Of a stretch of 64,000 nt of DNA, positions 26,118-34,379 are shown in pieces. The notes under the pieces are model-generated. The model was not told where the DNA came from and did no database searches. It saw only the letters and a program-made list of their open reading frames with translations. The DNA is taken from assembly GCA_038316335.1 (NCBI GenBank), contig JBBQAM010000011.1, positions 21,649 to 85,648 of the forward strand, in the 5' to 3' direction. Made by a program: the position numbers and the translations under genes. The DNA comes from JALHST01 sp038316335. Its GTDB lineage: Bacteria; Bacteroidota; Bacteroidia; Flavobacteriales; Flavobacteriaceae. The stretch's first letter is position 1. Each line of letters opens with the position of its first letter.

Positions 26118-28187
26118 CTATTCAGGATATTCTACCCTCAGGTGATAAATATTCGTCAGCTTTTGCTTTAAAACCTTTTTTACGGTTTCGATTTCCTTAA
26201 AGGTAATATCGGCATTTAAAAATTGTTCGGTGCGCATTTGCCCCGAGATGATTTTTTCAACAAATTCGTCGATTATTAGGAATGTCGGATTTTTTAAACT
26301 TTTAGAGGCAGCTTCCACTGAATCGGCCATCATAAGAATCGCGGTTTCCTTTGAAAATGGGATGGGCCCCGGGTACCTGAATTCGGCCTCATCCATTTCA
26401 GGGGTCATTGCCTGCTGTTTTTTATAGAAATAATACACCATGGTCGTACCGTGATGTGTGCGTATAAAGTCGATAACCCTATCCGGGATCTTACTCTTTC
26501 TCGCCATTTCAATGCCAAGAATCACGTGGTTTATAATAATTTTGGCACTGTCGATAGGCGAAAGTTCGTCATGCGGATTCACATTGGTAATCTGATTCTC
26601 AATAAAATACGTCGGATTGGCCATCTTGCCGATATCATGGTACAGGGCCCCAACGCGCACCAACATGGCATTGGCCCCGATTTCATTAGCCGCTGCCTCG
26701 GCTAGATTGGCAACCTGTAACGAATGATGAAAGGTGCCAGGGGCTTTGTTCGATAGTTCTTTCAAGAGTTTTGAATTGGTATCGGAGAGTTCCAAAAGGG
26801 ATACATCAGAAACCAGGCCGAACAACTTTTCATAAATATAGATAAGGGGTTGAGCGAACAGCGTAATCATTCCATTTAATAAAAAAAGACCTAAGGTCAA
26901 CCATACGATATTCCCCAAATTTCCTTCGTGGATTATATGAAAGGCCAAATAACCTACCATATATATCAACGTAATCTGTCCGACTGAAATAAACAGATTG
27001 GCGCGTTTATACAGTTCCGAAACGGTAAGAATGGTGACGATGCCCGCAATGATCTGCAAAAAAATATACTCAAAACTATTAGGTACTACAAAGCCCAGAA
27101 TAAGTACCGTCAATACATGCACATAGAGTCCGAGACGGGCATCAAAAAAAGTTTTCAATAGGAGTGGGAGGATACATAGGGGAACAACGAATACGTAGGC
27201 CTCATTATATTTGACAATCAATGTAGTCACAAAGACCATCAATAGAATATTGAAAAAAATGAACGTGACCTTCGTGTTGTTATCAAAGATATCCCTTCTA
27301 TATTTTTTAAGAAAAAGCATGAGCATCATCAATACCAAGGCAACCAGGACAGTGTAGCCTGAGAGGATAAAGTAATAATTATTAGCAGTCCATAGCTCGG
27401 ATTCAAATTCATCTTTAAGGGAATTTAATATCTTAAGGTTTTCCGTTTCAACTACTTCCCCTTTGGCAATTATCAACTTCCCTTGATCAATGGTGCCGCG
27501 TGTCGTAACAATTTTTGCAAGTTCTTCGTTCAAGGCATTTTCGGAAAGCGCCTTATCGTAAAATACATTGGGTTTTAATACGTCGAAATATAAATCCTGA
27601 TACAGGTTGGCCATCTGTTCCAAACCTGCTCGCTGCAGCATCTTTTGAATATAATGGTCGACATTCTGTAGGGTATAAAGACTATCACGGGCAATGCGCC
27701 TAGCCACATTGTTCTTGACCAAGTAGATTTGGTCTTTGGATATTTTTCGGTCAGATTTCAGTTGAATCCCCCTAGAATAAATCGAATCTAGAATTTCAAG
27801 CCCTACCGAATTCATTAAATTTCGCTGACGATTATTGAATTTATCCTCGCTAAAAAGTGAAGCGAACTTTTCGGGGTATATAGAAAAAACCTCTGAAGCA
27901 ATCTTTTGATCATACCTAAAATAATCAAAGTTTTCATTTTTGATGACCGCTTGTTCGCTGGCAATATCAGCAGCTGACTTTTTTATGGAAAAATCAAATG
28001 GAGCATATAGATTTTCATATTGCCAAGGTTTGCCTTTTTGAAATTCATATTTGAATTTACCGCCTTTAGGAAAGAAAAATACAATACACCCTATCGACAC
28101 GAAATAGAGAACGTATTTATAAATATGGGATTGGTTTTTAAGTAGCTTTTCCAAGATGTACGGTATCAAGAAGATATATTGAATCAA
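26118..28187 (-). CDS. 7TM HD-domain phosphodiesterase (PgpH-like)
   Basis: A large membrane protein of 689 residues. An N-terminal membrane helix is followed by an extracytoplasmic 7TMR-HDED-like domain (about 60-265), seven membrane helices (about 270-470) and a cytoplasmic HD domain with HHSLQVANLAEAAA and the metal motif H517-D518 (LYHDIGKM). In Listeria PgpH this architecture hydrolyses cyclic di-AMP. The frame has no ATG before the first helix: the start is taken as TTG at 28185-28187 because an in-frame stop lies upstream. The gene is divergent from thiolase. Cyclic di-AMP hydrolysis is a family-based prediction. Confidence 0.87.
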   Translation of the reverse strand: MIQYIFLIPYILEKLLKNQSHIYKYVLYFVSIGCIVFFFPKGGKFKYEFQKGKPWQYENLYAPFDFSIKKSAADIASEQAVIKNENFDYFRYDQKIASEVFSIYPEKFASLFSEDKFNNRQRNLMNSVGLEILDSIYSRGIQLKSDRKISKDQIYLVKNNVARRIARDSLYTLQNVDHYIQKMLQRAGLEQMANLYQDLYFDVLKPNVFYDKALSENALNEELAKIVTTRGTIDQGKLIIAKGEVVETENLKILNSLKDEFESELWTANNYYFILSGYTVLVALVLMMLMLFLKKYRRDIFDNNTKVTFIFFNILLMVFVTTLIVKYNEAYVFVVPLCILPLLLKTFFDARLGLYVHVLTVLILGFVVPNSFEYIFLQIIAGIVTILTVSELYKRANLFISVGQITLIYMVGYLAFHIIHEGNLGNIVWLTLGLFLLNGMITLFAQPLIYIYEKLFGLVSDVSLLELSDTNSKLLKELSNKAPGTFHHSLQVANLAEAAANEIGANAMLVRVGALYHDIGKMANPTYFIENQITNVNPHDELSPIDSAKIIINHVILGIEMARKSKIPDRVIDFIRTHHGTTMVYYFYKKQQAMTPEMDEAEFRYPGPIPFSKETAILMMADSVEAASKSLKNPTFLIIDEFVEKIISGQMRTEQFLNADITFKEIETVKKVLKQKLTNIYHLRVEYPE

Positions 28188-28283
28188 AAATAGAAAAATA
28201 TAAATTTAAAAAGGCCTTTTAAACACATAACACGATTGATTGCCCTTTAATTTATTAATTTCGCAGACAAAGAATTTCGTCTT

Positions 28284-29459
28284 ATGAACAAGGTGGTAAT
28301 CGTATCGGCCGTTCGAACCCCGATCGGCAGTTTTATGGGAAGCCTCTCAACCATGACCGCACCTAAGCTTGGGGGAATCGCCATCAAGGGAGCCCTGGAA
28401 CGAATAGGTTTAGACCCAAACTTGGTAGAAGAGGTAATTATGGGAAACGTGGTGCAAGCCAATACAGGTCAAGCTCCTGCAAGGCAAGCCTCAATATATG
28501 CAGGTATCCCTGCAAGCGTACCTTGTACCACTGTAAATAAGGTCTGTGCATCCGGAATGAAGGCCGTGATGCAGGCGGCACAGGCAATAGCGCTTGGCGA
28601 TATCGGAATTGCCGTTGCGGGTGGAATGGAAAATATGAGTCTTATCCCCCACTATGTATATATGCGGAATGGTATAAAGTTTGGGCCGACGACCTTGATC
28701 GATGGGATGCAAAGAGACGGTTTGGTCGACGCCTATGATCAAAATGCAATGGGTGTTTGTGCAGATGCCTGTGCCGTTGCCTATAATTTCAGTAGGGAAG
28801 ATCAAGATGCGTTTGCCATTCAATCGTATTCCCGATCCGCTCAAGCATGGGCCGATGGCAAGTTTAAAAATGAAGTTGTGGAGGTTGAAGTACCTCAGCG
28901 TCGGGGAGCATCGATTATGGTGCGGGAAGATGAGGAATATAAAAATGTAAACCTTGATAAAATACCCGCCTTACGGCCTGCTTTTTCTGAAGATGGAACC
29001 GTTACGGCCGCGAACGCATCGACCATCAATGATGGGGCAGCGGCACTGGTACTAATGAGTGCCGAAAAAGCCAAGGAACTCAATTTAAAACCTTTGGCGA
29101 CCATACGAAGTTATGCCGATGCCGCGCAAGAACCGAAATGGTTCACAACGGCCCCGGCCAAGGCGCTGCCATTGGCACTCGAAAAAGCTGGAATCGCTAT
29201 TGACCAAGTCGATTATTTCGAATTCAATGAGGCTTTTTCTGTAGTTGGTCTGGCCAATATGAAATTACTAGGACTCACCGATACCCACGTTAATGTAAAT
29301 GGAGGTGCCGTATCCTTAGGCCATCCTTTAGGGTGCTCTGGGGCGAGGATTCTCGTGACCTTGTTAAATGTTTTGGAACAAAACAAGGCAAAAATCGGGG
29401 CGGCCGCCATCTGCAATGGAGGAGGTGGTGCTTCGGCAATGGTTTTGGAAAGAAATTAA
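28284..29459 (+). CDS. Acetyl-CoA C-acyltransferase (thiolase)
   Basis: A type II thiolase of 391 residues, full length. The nucleophilic cysteine is C88 in VNKVCASGMKA, the histidine is in SLGHPLGCSGAR, and the second cysteine is C377 in ICNGGGGASAM. The NEAF motif is present. It catalyses condensation of two acetyl-CoA or the thiolytic step of fatty acid oxidation; sequence alone does not decide between biosynthetic and degradative use. A possible promoter (TAATTTCG, one mismatch to the -7 box) lies about 25 bases upstream. The NlpC/P60-like gene follows after 22 bases and may be co-transcribed. Confidence 0.93.
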   Translation: MNKVVIVSAVRTPIGSFMGSLSTMTAPKLGGIAIKGALERIGLDPNLVEEVIMGNVVQANTGQAPARQASIYAGIPASVPCTTVNKVCASGMKAVMQAAQAIALGDIGIAVAGGMENMSLIPHYVYMRNGIKFGPTTLIDGMQRDGLVDAYDQNAMGVCADACAVAYNFSREDQDAFAIQSYSRSAQAWADGKFKNEVVEVEVPQRRGASIMVREDEEYKNVNLDKIPALRPAFSEDGTVTAANASTINDGAAALVLMSAEKAKELNLKPLATIRSYADAAQEPKWFTTAPAKALPLALEKAGIAIDQVDYFEFNEAFSVVGLANMKLLGLTDTHVNVNGGAVSLGHPLGCSGARILVTLLNVLEQNKAKIGAAAICNGGGGASAMVLERN

Positions 29460-29481
29460 TCAATTCCCGCAAAGCAATTCG

Positions 29482-30234
29482 ATGCAATACGGTATTTGCC
29501 ATCTTAGTATCATTCCATTACGGGCAAGTGCCGACCCTGCCGCCGAGATGGTATCCCAATTGCTGTATGGAGAACATTTTAAGATTTTGGAATCCCGAAA
29601 ATTTTGGAGTAGGATCCGAATTGCCTTTGACGGTTGCGAAGGATGGGTGGATACCAATCAAATTACACAGATCGGACAAGAAGACTACGATGGCATCGAA
29701 AAATCAGAAAAGACCTTCTGTTCCTCAGATCTCGTTTCGTTTGTGGAAACCCAAAAAGGCATTTTGATGCCAATTGTTCTAGGTTCATCAATACATTCCG
29801 CACATTTACTGGACCATACATTCGAAGGAAGTTCAAACACTATTCAATTGGGCAAGGCAAATCTTGTAAAAACCGCCCTGCATTATTTAAATGCCCCATG
29901 CCTTCATGGGGGGCGATCACCTTTTGGTTTGGATGCCTCAGGATTCGCGCAGATGGTATATATGATCAACGGCTATAATTTATTTCGTAAAGCAAATGAG
30001 CAGGCCAAGCAAGGTGCTGTATTAAGTTTTATCGAAGAAAGTGAGGCAGGCGATCTTGCTTTTTTCGATTCGTCTGATGGGGTTATAGAGCATGTTGGCA
30101 TCCTAATGGAAAACAATTACATACTACATGTGCACGGAAAAGTGCGTATTGATCGCTTGGATCATACCGGAATCTTCAACACCGCTATAGGTAGGTACAC
30201 GCACCAATTGCGGGTTATTAAAAAGATTTTATAA
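29482..30234 (+). CDS. SH3b plus NlpC/P60 protein with catalytic Cys replaced by Ala
   Basis: A 250-residue protein with an SH3b-like N-terminal domain (about 1-65, MQYGICHLSIIPLRA to GWVDTNQI) and an NlpC/P60 domain (about 125-240) of the peptidoglycan endopeptidase family. The motif that normally reads DCSG is here D-A152-S-G, so the nucleophilic cysteine is missing; C140 lies 12 residues earlier, in the position usually occupied by Tyr. Catalytic-type H204 (EHVGIL) and H216/H218 remain. ATG 29482 is 22 bases after the thiolase stop and matches the family start. No signal peptide is seen. It may be a non-catalytic wall-binding protein. Confidence 0.85.
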   Translation: MQYGICHLSIIPLRASADPAAEMVSQLLYGEHFKILESRKFWSRIRIAFDGCEGWVDTNQITQIGQEDYDGIEKSEKTFCSSDLVSFVETQKGILMPIVLGSSIHSAHLLDHTFEGSSNTIQLGKANLVKTALHYLNAPCLHGGRSPFGLDASGFAQMVYMINGYNLFRKANEQAKQGAVLSFIEESEAGDLAFFDSSDGVIEHVGILMENNYILHVHGKVRIDRLDHTGIFNTAIGRYTHQLRVIKKIL

Positions 30235-30267
30235 AAAAGCCCCGATGGAATCCATCGGGGCTTTTTT
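30233..30267. terminator. Bidirectional rho-independent terminator
   Basis: An inverted repeat GCCCCGATGGA / TCCATCGGGGC (30239-30249 and 30251-30261) is flanked by an A-run on the left and a T-run on the right. It lies between the convergent NlpC/P60-like and TPR genes, so it can end transcription from both sides. Confidence 0.9.
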
Positions 30268-30288
30268 CATTGTTTTCTTTTGTGCCAA

Positions 30289-31551
30289 CTACTCGCCCAA
30301 CAATTTCTTGATGCGCATGAAGTTTTCGTTATCGCCCATAGCAGCATAGATATTCTTTAATTGCTCTAAGATACTTTGACTTTCAGTACTTGTTTTTAAG
30401 GCATCCTCCAAAACTTGGGCACCTTGACGGAAAAGGTCGTCTTTCTTATGCTTTAATTCATCGTAACGATCAGTGTCCTTTTTACTATTCCCCAAAGAAT
30501 TCATTTCATCGATAAAGGCATTTCCTTCATTGATATAGGTTGTTGAAAGGTTCAATTGGGCATTCGTATAATCCGGTTGGTACTCCAAGGTCTTTTTATA
30601 AGCAGCACGCGCTTCTTCCAAATTGCCTTGCTCCATATTAATAACCCCAATGTTATAATATAAGTCTGGATTATCAGGTGCAATTGCGGTAGCTTCCCCC
30701 ATCAATTCCTTAAATTTATCCTTATCCCCCATCTTATAGTAGAGGTTGGCCTCGTTCAAAACCAGGTTGATATCTTTTGGATCTTGCGCCCTTGCGGTTT
30801 GAAATGCTGCAAGCGCCTTGTCGTCTTGACCTAATTCTGAATAGATAAAGGCCATATTCTTAACAATTTCTGCTTTTTTGGAAGGCGATTTTTCATCTAA
30901 TGGATTGCTATAAGTACCTGATTTAACCATCAGGTCACGTCGCACCTTGTCCATTTCCTCGACCTGGCCCGATGCGATATTAGTCGCCTTGTAGAGGGTT
31001 CCGCTGCCGTCATACCCTAAATCCTGAAGTTCTTTATAATAACCCAGCGCTTTGTCATATAACCCCCCACGTACTGCACTACTGGCAGCATAGTACAAAT
31101 AGGAGGTGTCCTGCGGGCTAATTTTATAACTGGTATATAATTTATCGGCAGCTTGCTCGAATTTATTTTCCGCATTATCCTTTACGGCTGCATTCACTAA
31201 ATCGGCAGTTAAGGCGGTAAGTTGAAGTTTTGTGTCAGCGCCATATTTCGATTTTCCAGCTGCTTTCTCGATACTATCGACTTTTTGAAAAGATTTAACC
31301 GCCTCATCAAAGGCACTATTGTCACCTTTTCTTGCCAAGTCGGCATACACGGTACCGCGAATAAAATAATATTGGGCCTGGGTTTTTTCATCGGCACCCG
31401 ATATGGCTCCCGCTGCTCCTTCCAGTGCCGTTTTGGCCGCCATGGCGTCACCGCCTTTCATAGCCTTCTCGGCTGTCTTGATCTCGTCCTTTTGAGCAAT
31501 TCCGGCCACTGAGAACGCCAGGGCCGCAAGTAGTATAATTTTAGTTTTCAT
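30289..31551 (-). CDS. Secreted tetratricopeptide-repeat protein
   Basis: A 420-residue protein with a signal peptide (KIILLAALAFSVAGIAQ) followed by TPR helical hairpins. Clear repeats are VKNMAFIYSELGQDDKALAA (about 231-250), INLVLNEANLYYKMGDKDKF and PDLYYNIGVINMEQGNLEEA, with several weaker ones before. TPR domains bind partner proteins; no enzyme domain is present. The gene follows gyrA after 43 bases on the same strand, and such a TPR gene next to gyrA recurs in flavobacteria. The partner and exact role are unknown. Confidence 0.88.
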   Translation of the reverse strand: MKTKIILLAALAFSVAGIAQKDEIKTAEKAMKGGDAMAAKTALEGAAGAISGADEKTQAQYYFIRGTVYADLARKGDNSAFDEAVKSFQKVDSIEKAAGKSKYGADTKLQLTALTADLVNAAVKDNAENKFEQAADKLYTSYKISPQDTSYLYYAASSAVRGGLYDKALGYYKELQDLGYDGSGTLYKATNIASGQVEEMDKVRRDLMVKSGTYSNPLDEKSPSKKAEIVKNMAFIYSELGQDDKALAAFQTARAQDPKDINLVLNEANLYYKMGDKDKFKELMGEATAIAPDNPDLYYNIGVINMEQGNLEEARAAYKKTLEYQPDYTNAQLNLSTTYINEGNAFIDEMNSLGNSKKDTDRYDELKHKKDDLFRQGAQVLEDALKTSTESQSILEQLKNIYAAMGDNENFMRIKKLLGE

Positions 31552-31594
31552 GCGCTATTTAATTAAAATATTAGTGTTTAATAATTAAGTGGTT

Positions 31595-34120
31595 TTATTC
31601 CTCGCTACCTCCGTTATCAATTCCCGTGCCATCTTCAGTATCTACCTCAATATCAAGTATATCGGTATCTTCAACTGCATCTTCGTCTTTCATCACCTTG
31701 GCCACGGCAGCAATCGAATCATTGCCCTTGATATTAATTAGTTTCACCCCTTGCGTAGCCCTTCCCATTACCCGGAGGTCCTCAACGCTCATACGAATCG
31801 CAATGCCAGACTTGTTAATGATCATTAAATCGTCGGAATCGGTCACGTTCTTGATGGCTACCAATTTACCGGTTTTTTCGGTAATGGAGATTGTTTTGAC
31901 TCCTTTTCCGCCCCGGTTGGTGATGCGATAGTCATCAATGCTTGATCGTTTACCATAACCATTTTCAGAGACCACTAATAGCTCATCGTCAAAATTATGC
32001 ACCGAGACCATACCGATAACCTCATCATGATCGTTTGCCAAGGTAATACCTCGAACACCGGATGCATTTCGTCCCATGGGCCGGGTTTTTCCTTCTTCAA
32101 AGCGAATGGCCTTCCCAGAACGGAGCCCTAGGATTATTTGACTCGTTCCCGTGGTGAGTTTGGCCTCCAGCAATTCATCGCCTTCTCGAACGCCAATGGC
32201 ATTGATCCCATTTTGACGGGGTCGCGAATATTGTTCCAAAGAGGTTTTTTTCACGATCCCCTTTTTAGTTGCCATAATCACATAATGCGCATTCACATAC
32301 TCCTCATCCTTTAAATCCTGGGTACAAATAAATGCTTTGACCTTATCGTCTTGCTCAATATTGATTAGATTTTGAATGGCCCTGCCTTTGGAAGTCCGGC
32401 TACCTTCCGGAATTTCAAATACCCGCATCCAAAAACATTTACCCTTGAGGGTGAAGAACAGCATGTACTGATGGTTGGTACCTACAAAGAGGTGCTCCAA
32501 GAAATCCTCATTTCGGGTCGAGGATGCCTTTTGCCCCACCCCTCCTCTATTTTGGGTCTTATATTCATATAAGGGTGTTCTTTTGATGTAGCCGGCATGC
32601 GAGATGGTAATAACGACTTGCTCATCAGGAATCATGTCTTCCATACTCAAATCCCCACCGGCAAAGTTAATTTCGGATCGTCGCTCATCCCCGTATTTGG
32701 CCTTAACCTCTAGGAGCTCATCCTTTATAATCTGCATTCTTCGTTCTTTCCTGGCAAGGATATCCTTCAAATCGGCGATCGTCTGCAACACTTCCTCATA
32801 TTCCGAACGCAATTTATCTTGCTCGAGACCTGTAAGTTGACGAAGTCGCATCTCGACGATTGCCTTTGACTGGAGTTCTGATAATTTGAATCGTTCCATC
32901 AAATTTTCCCGTGCTTCATCGGCATTCGAGGATGCACGAATAATGGCAATTACCTCATCGATATTATCGGAGGCAATTATAAGGCCTTCCAAAATATGCG
33001 CACGGTCCTCGGCTTTTTTCAATTCGAACTTCGAGCGTCTAACAACGACCTCGTGACGATGCTCCACAAAATAATGGATCATCTCCTTGACGTTCAACAA
33101 GCGTGGCCTGCCATTCACCAAAGCGATGTTGTTCACACTAAAGGAAGATTGAAGGGCTGTGTATTTGTACAAGGTATTGAGTACGATATTCGGAATGGCA
33201 TCTCTTTTTAGAATGTAGACGATACGCATTCCTTTTCGGTCAGATTCGTCACGTATACTCGTTATACCCTCGATTTTCTTCTCATTGATCAAATCGGCCG
33301 TTTTTTTGATCATGTCGGCCTTGTTTACCTGAAAAGGTATTTCAGTAACAATGATGCATTCCTTGCCTTGTACTTCTTCAGTACTTGCCTTGGCCCGCAT
33401 GACGATACGGCCGCGTCCTGTATGAAACGCCTCTTTCACCCCATCATACCCATAAATGATCCCACCTGTAGGGAAATCAGGTGCTTTTATATGGGAAATC
33501 AGTTCGTCGATCTCAATATCATTGTTGTCAATATATGCCACTGTGCCATCAACGACTTCCGAGAGGTTGTGCGGTGGCATGTTCGTAGCCATACCAACGG
33601 CAATTCCCGAGGCACCGTTTATCAATAAATTCGGTACCCTGGTAGGCAAGACGGTCGGTTCTTCCAACGAATCGTCAAAATTAAGCTGATGGTCCACAGT
33701 ATCCTTATCGATATCGGCGAGCATATCATCTGCGATACGACGCATTCTAGCTTCGGTGTACCGCATTGCGGCCGGGCTATCCCCGTCGACGGATCCAAAA
33801 TTTCCCTGCCCATCTACCAGCATATAACGCAAACTCCATTCCTGCGCCATACGAACCATGGAATCGTACACAGAGGTATCACCATGTGGATGGTATTTTC
33901 CTAAAACCTCACCCACGATACGGGCCGATTTTTTATGAGCACTGTTTGATCGTACCCCCAATTCGTGCATGCCGTATAAAACCCTCCGATGCACCGGTTT
34001 CAAACCGTCCCTGACATCTGGCAAAGCACGTGACACAATGACCGACATTGAATAGTCAATGTAAGCCGATTTCATTTCATCTTCTATGTTGATCGGAATC
34101 AATTTTTCACCTTCGGCCAT
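31595..34120 (-). CDS. gyrA: DNA gyrase subunit A
   Basis: The breakage-reunion subunit of DNA gyrase, 841 residues. The active tyrosine is Y121 (AAMRYTEAR). The C-terminal pinwheel domain has the repeated blades with RGGVGQK, GRNASGVRGI and a GyrA-box-like NRGGKGVKT, which argues for gyrase rather than topoisomerase IV. The extreme C-terminus is an acidic tail. In the quinolone region the residue at E. coli position 83 is threonine (HPHGDTSVYD); threonine is normal in related flavobacteria, so no resistance should be inferred. The TPR gene lies directly downstream. Confidence 0.96.
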   Translation of the reverse strand: MAEGEKLIPINIEDEMKSAYIDYSMSVIVSRALPDVRDGLKPVHRRVLYGMHELGVRSNSAHKKSARIVGEVLGKYHPHGDTSVYDSMVRMAQEWSLRYMLVDGQGNFGSVDGDSPAAMRYTEARMRRIADDMLADIDKDTVDHQLNFDDSLEEPTVLPTRVPNLLINGASGIAVGMATNMPPHNLSEVVDGTVAYIDNNDIEIDELISHIKAPDFPTGGIIYGYDGVKEAFHTGRGRIVMRAKASTEEVQGKECIIVTEIPFQVNKADMIKKTADLINEKKIEGITSIRDESDRKGMRIVYILKRDAIPNIVLNTLYKYTALQSSFSVNNIALVNGRPRLLNVKEMIHYFVEHRHEVVVRRSKFELKKAEDRAHILEGLIIASDNIDEVIAIIRASSNADEARENLMERFKLSELQSKAIVEMRLRQLTGLEQDKLRSEYEEVLQTIADLKDILARKERRMQIIKDELLEVKAKYGDERRSEINFAGGDLSMEDMIPDEQVVITISHAGYIKRTPLYEYKTQNRGGVGQKASSTRNEDFLEHLFVGTNHQYMLFFTLKGKCFWMRVFEIPEGSRTSKGRAIQNLINIEQDDKVKAFICTQDLKDEEYVNAHYVIMATKKGIVKKTSLEQYSRPRQNGINAIGVREGDELLEAKLTTGTSQIILGLRSGKAIRFEEGKTRPMGRNASGVRGITLANDHDEVIGMVSVHNFDDELLVVSENGYGKRSSIDDYRITNRGGKGVKTISITEKTGKLVAIKNVTDSDDLMIINKSGIAIRMSVEDLRVMGRATQGVKLINIKGNDSIAAVAKVMKDEDAVEDTDILDIEVDTEDGTGIDNGGSEE

Positions 34121-34379
34121 CTAAAAATCGTATGTTTTTATGTTGTTTAAAAAAGAATGCCAATATACGCAAAATCGCGCCCTCCACGGCACATATTATT
34201 TACTTTATTCAATAATTTATTAACACTTTTGGCGTTAGTTATAGTTTATAATTAGAGTGTTAATTATTTTGTAAATCGATGCTTTTTTCGTCATTTCGAA
34301 CTAGTTTAACGAATATGGGTATGGTATTTGTCCAAGATTGATTAAGATTTACTAATTTTATAATGATTAAGGATAGTAT

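Noticed and set aside
33860..33885. Threonine at the quinolone-resistance position of GyrA
   Set aside because: Threonine is the normal residue in related flavobacteria, so it does not indicate acquired resistance.
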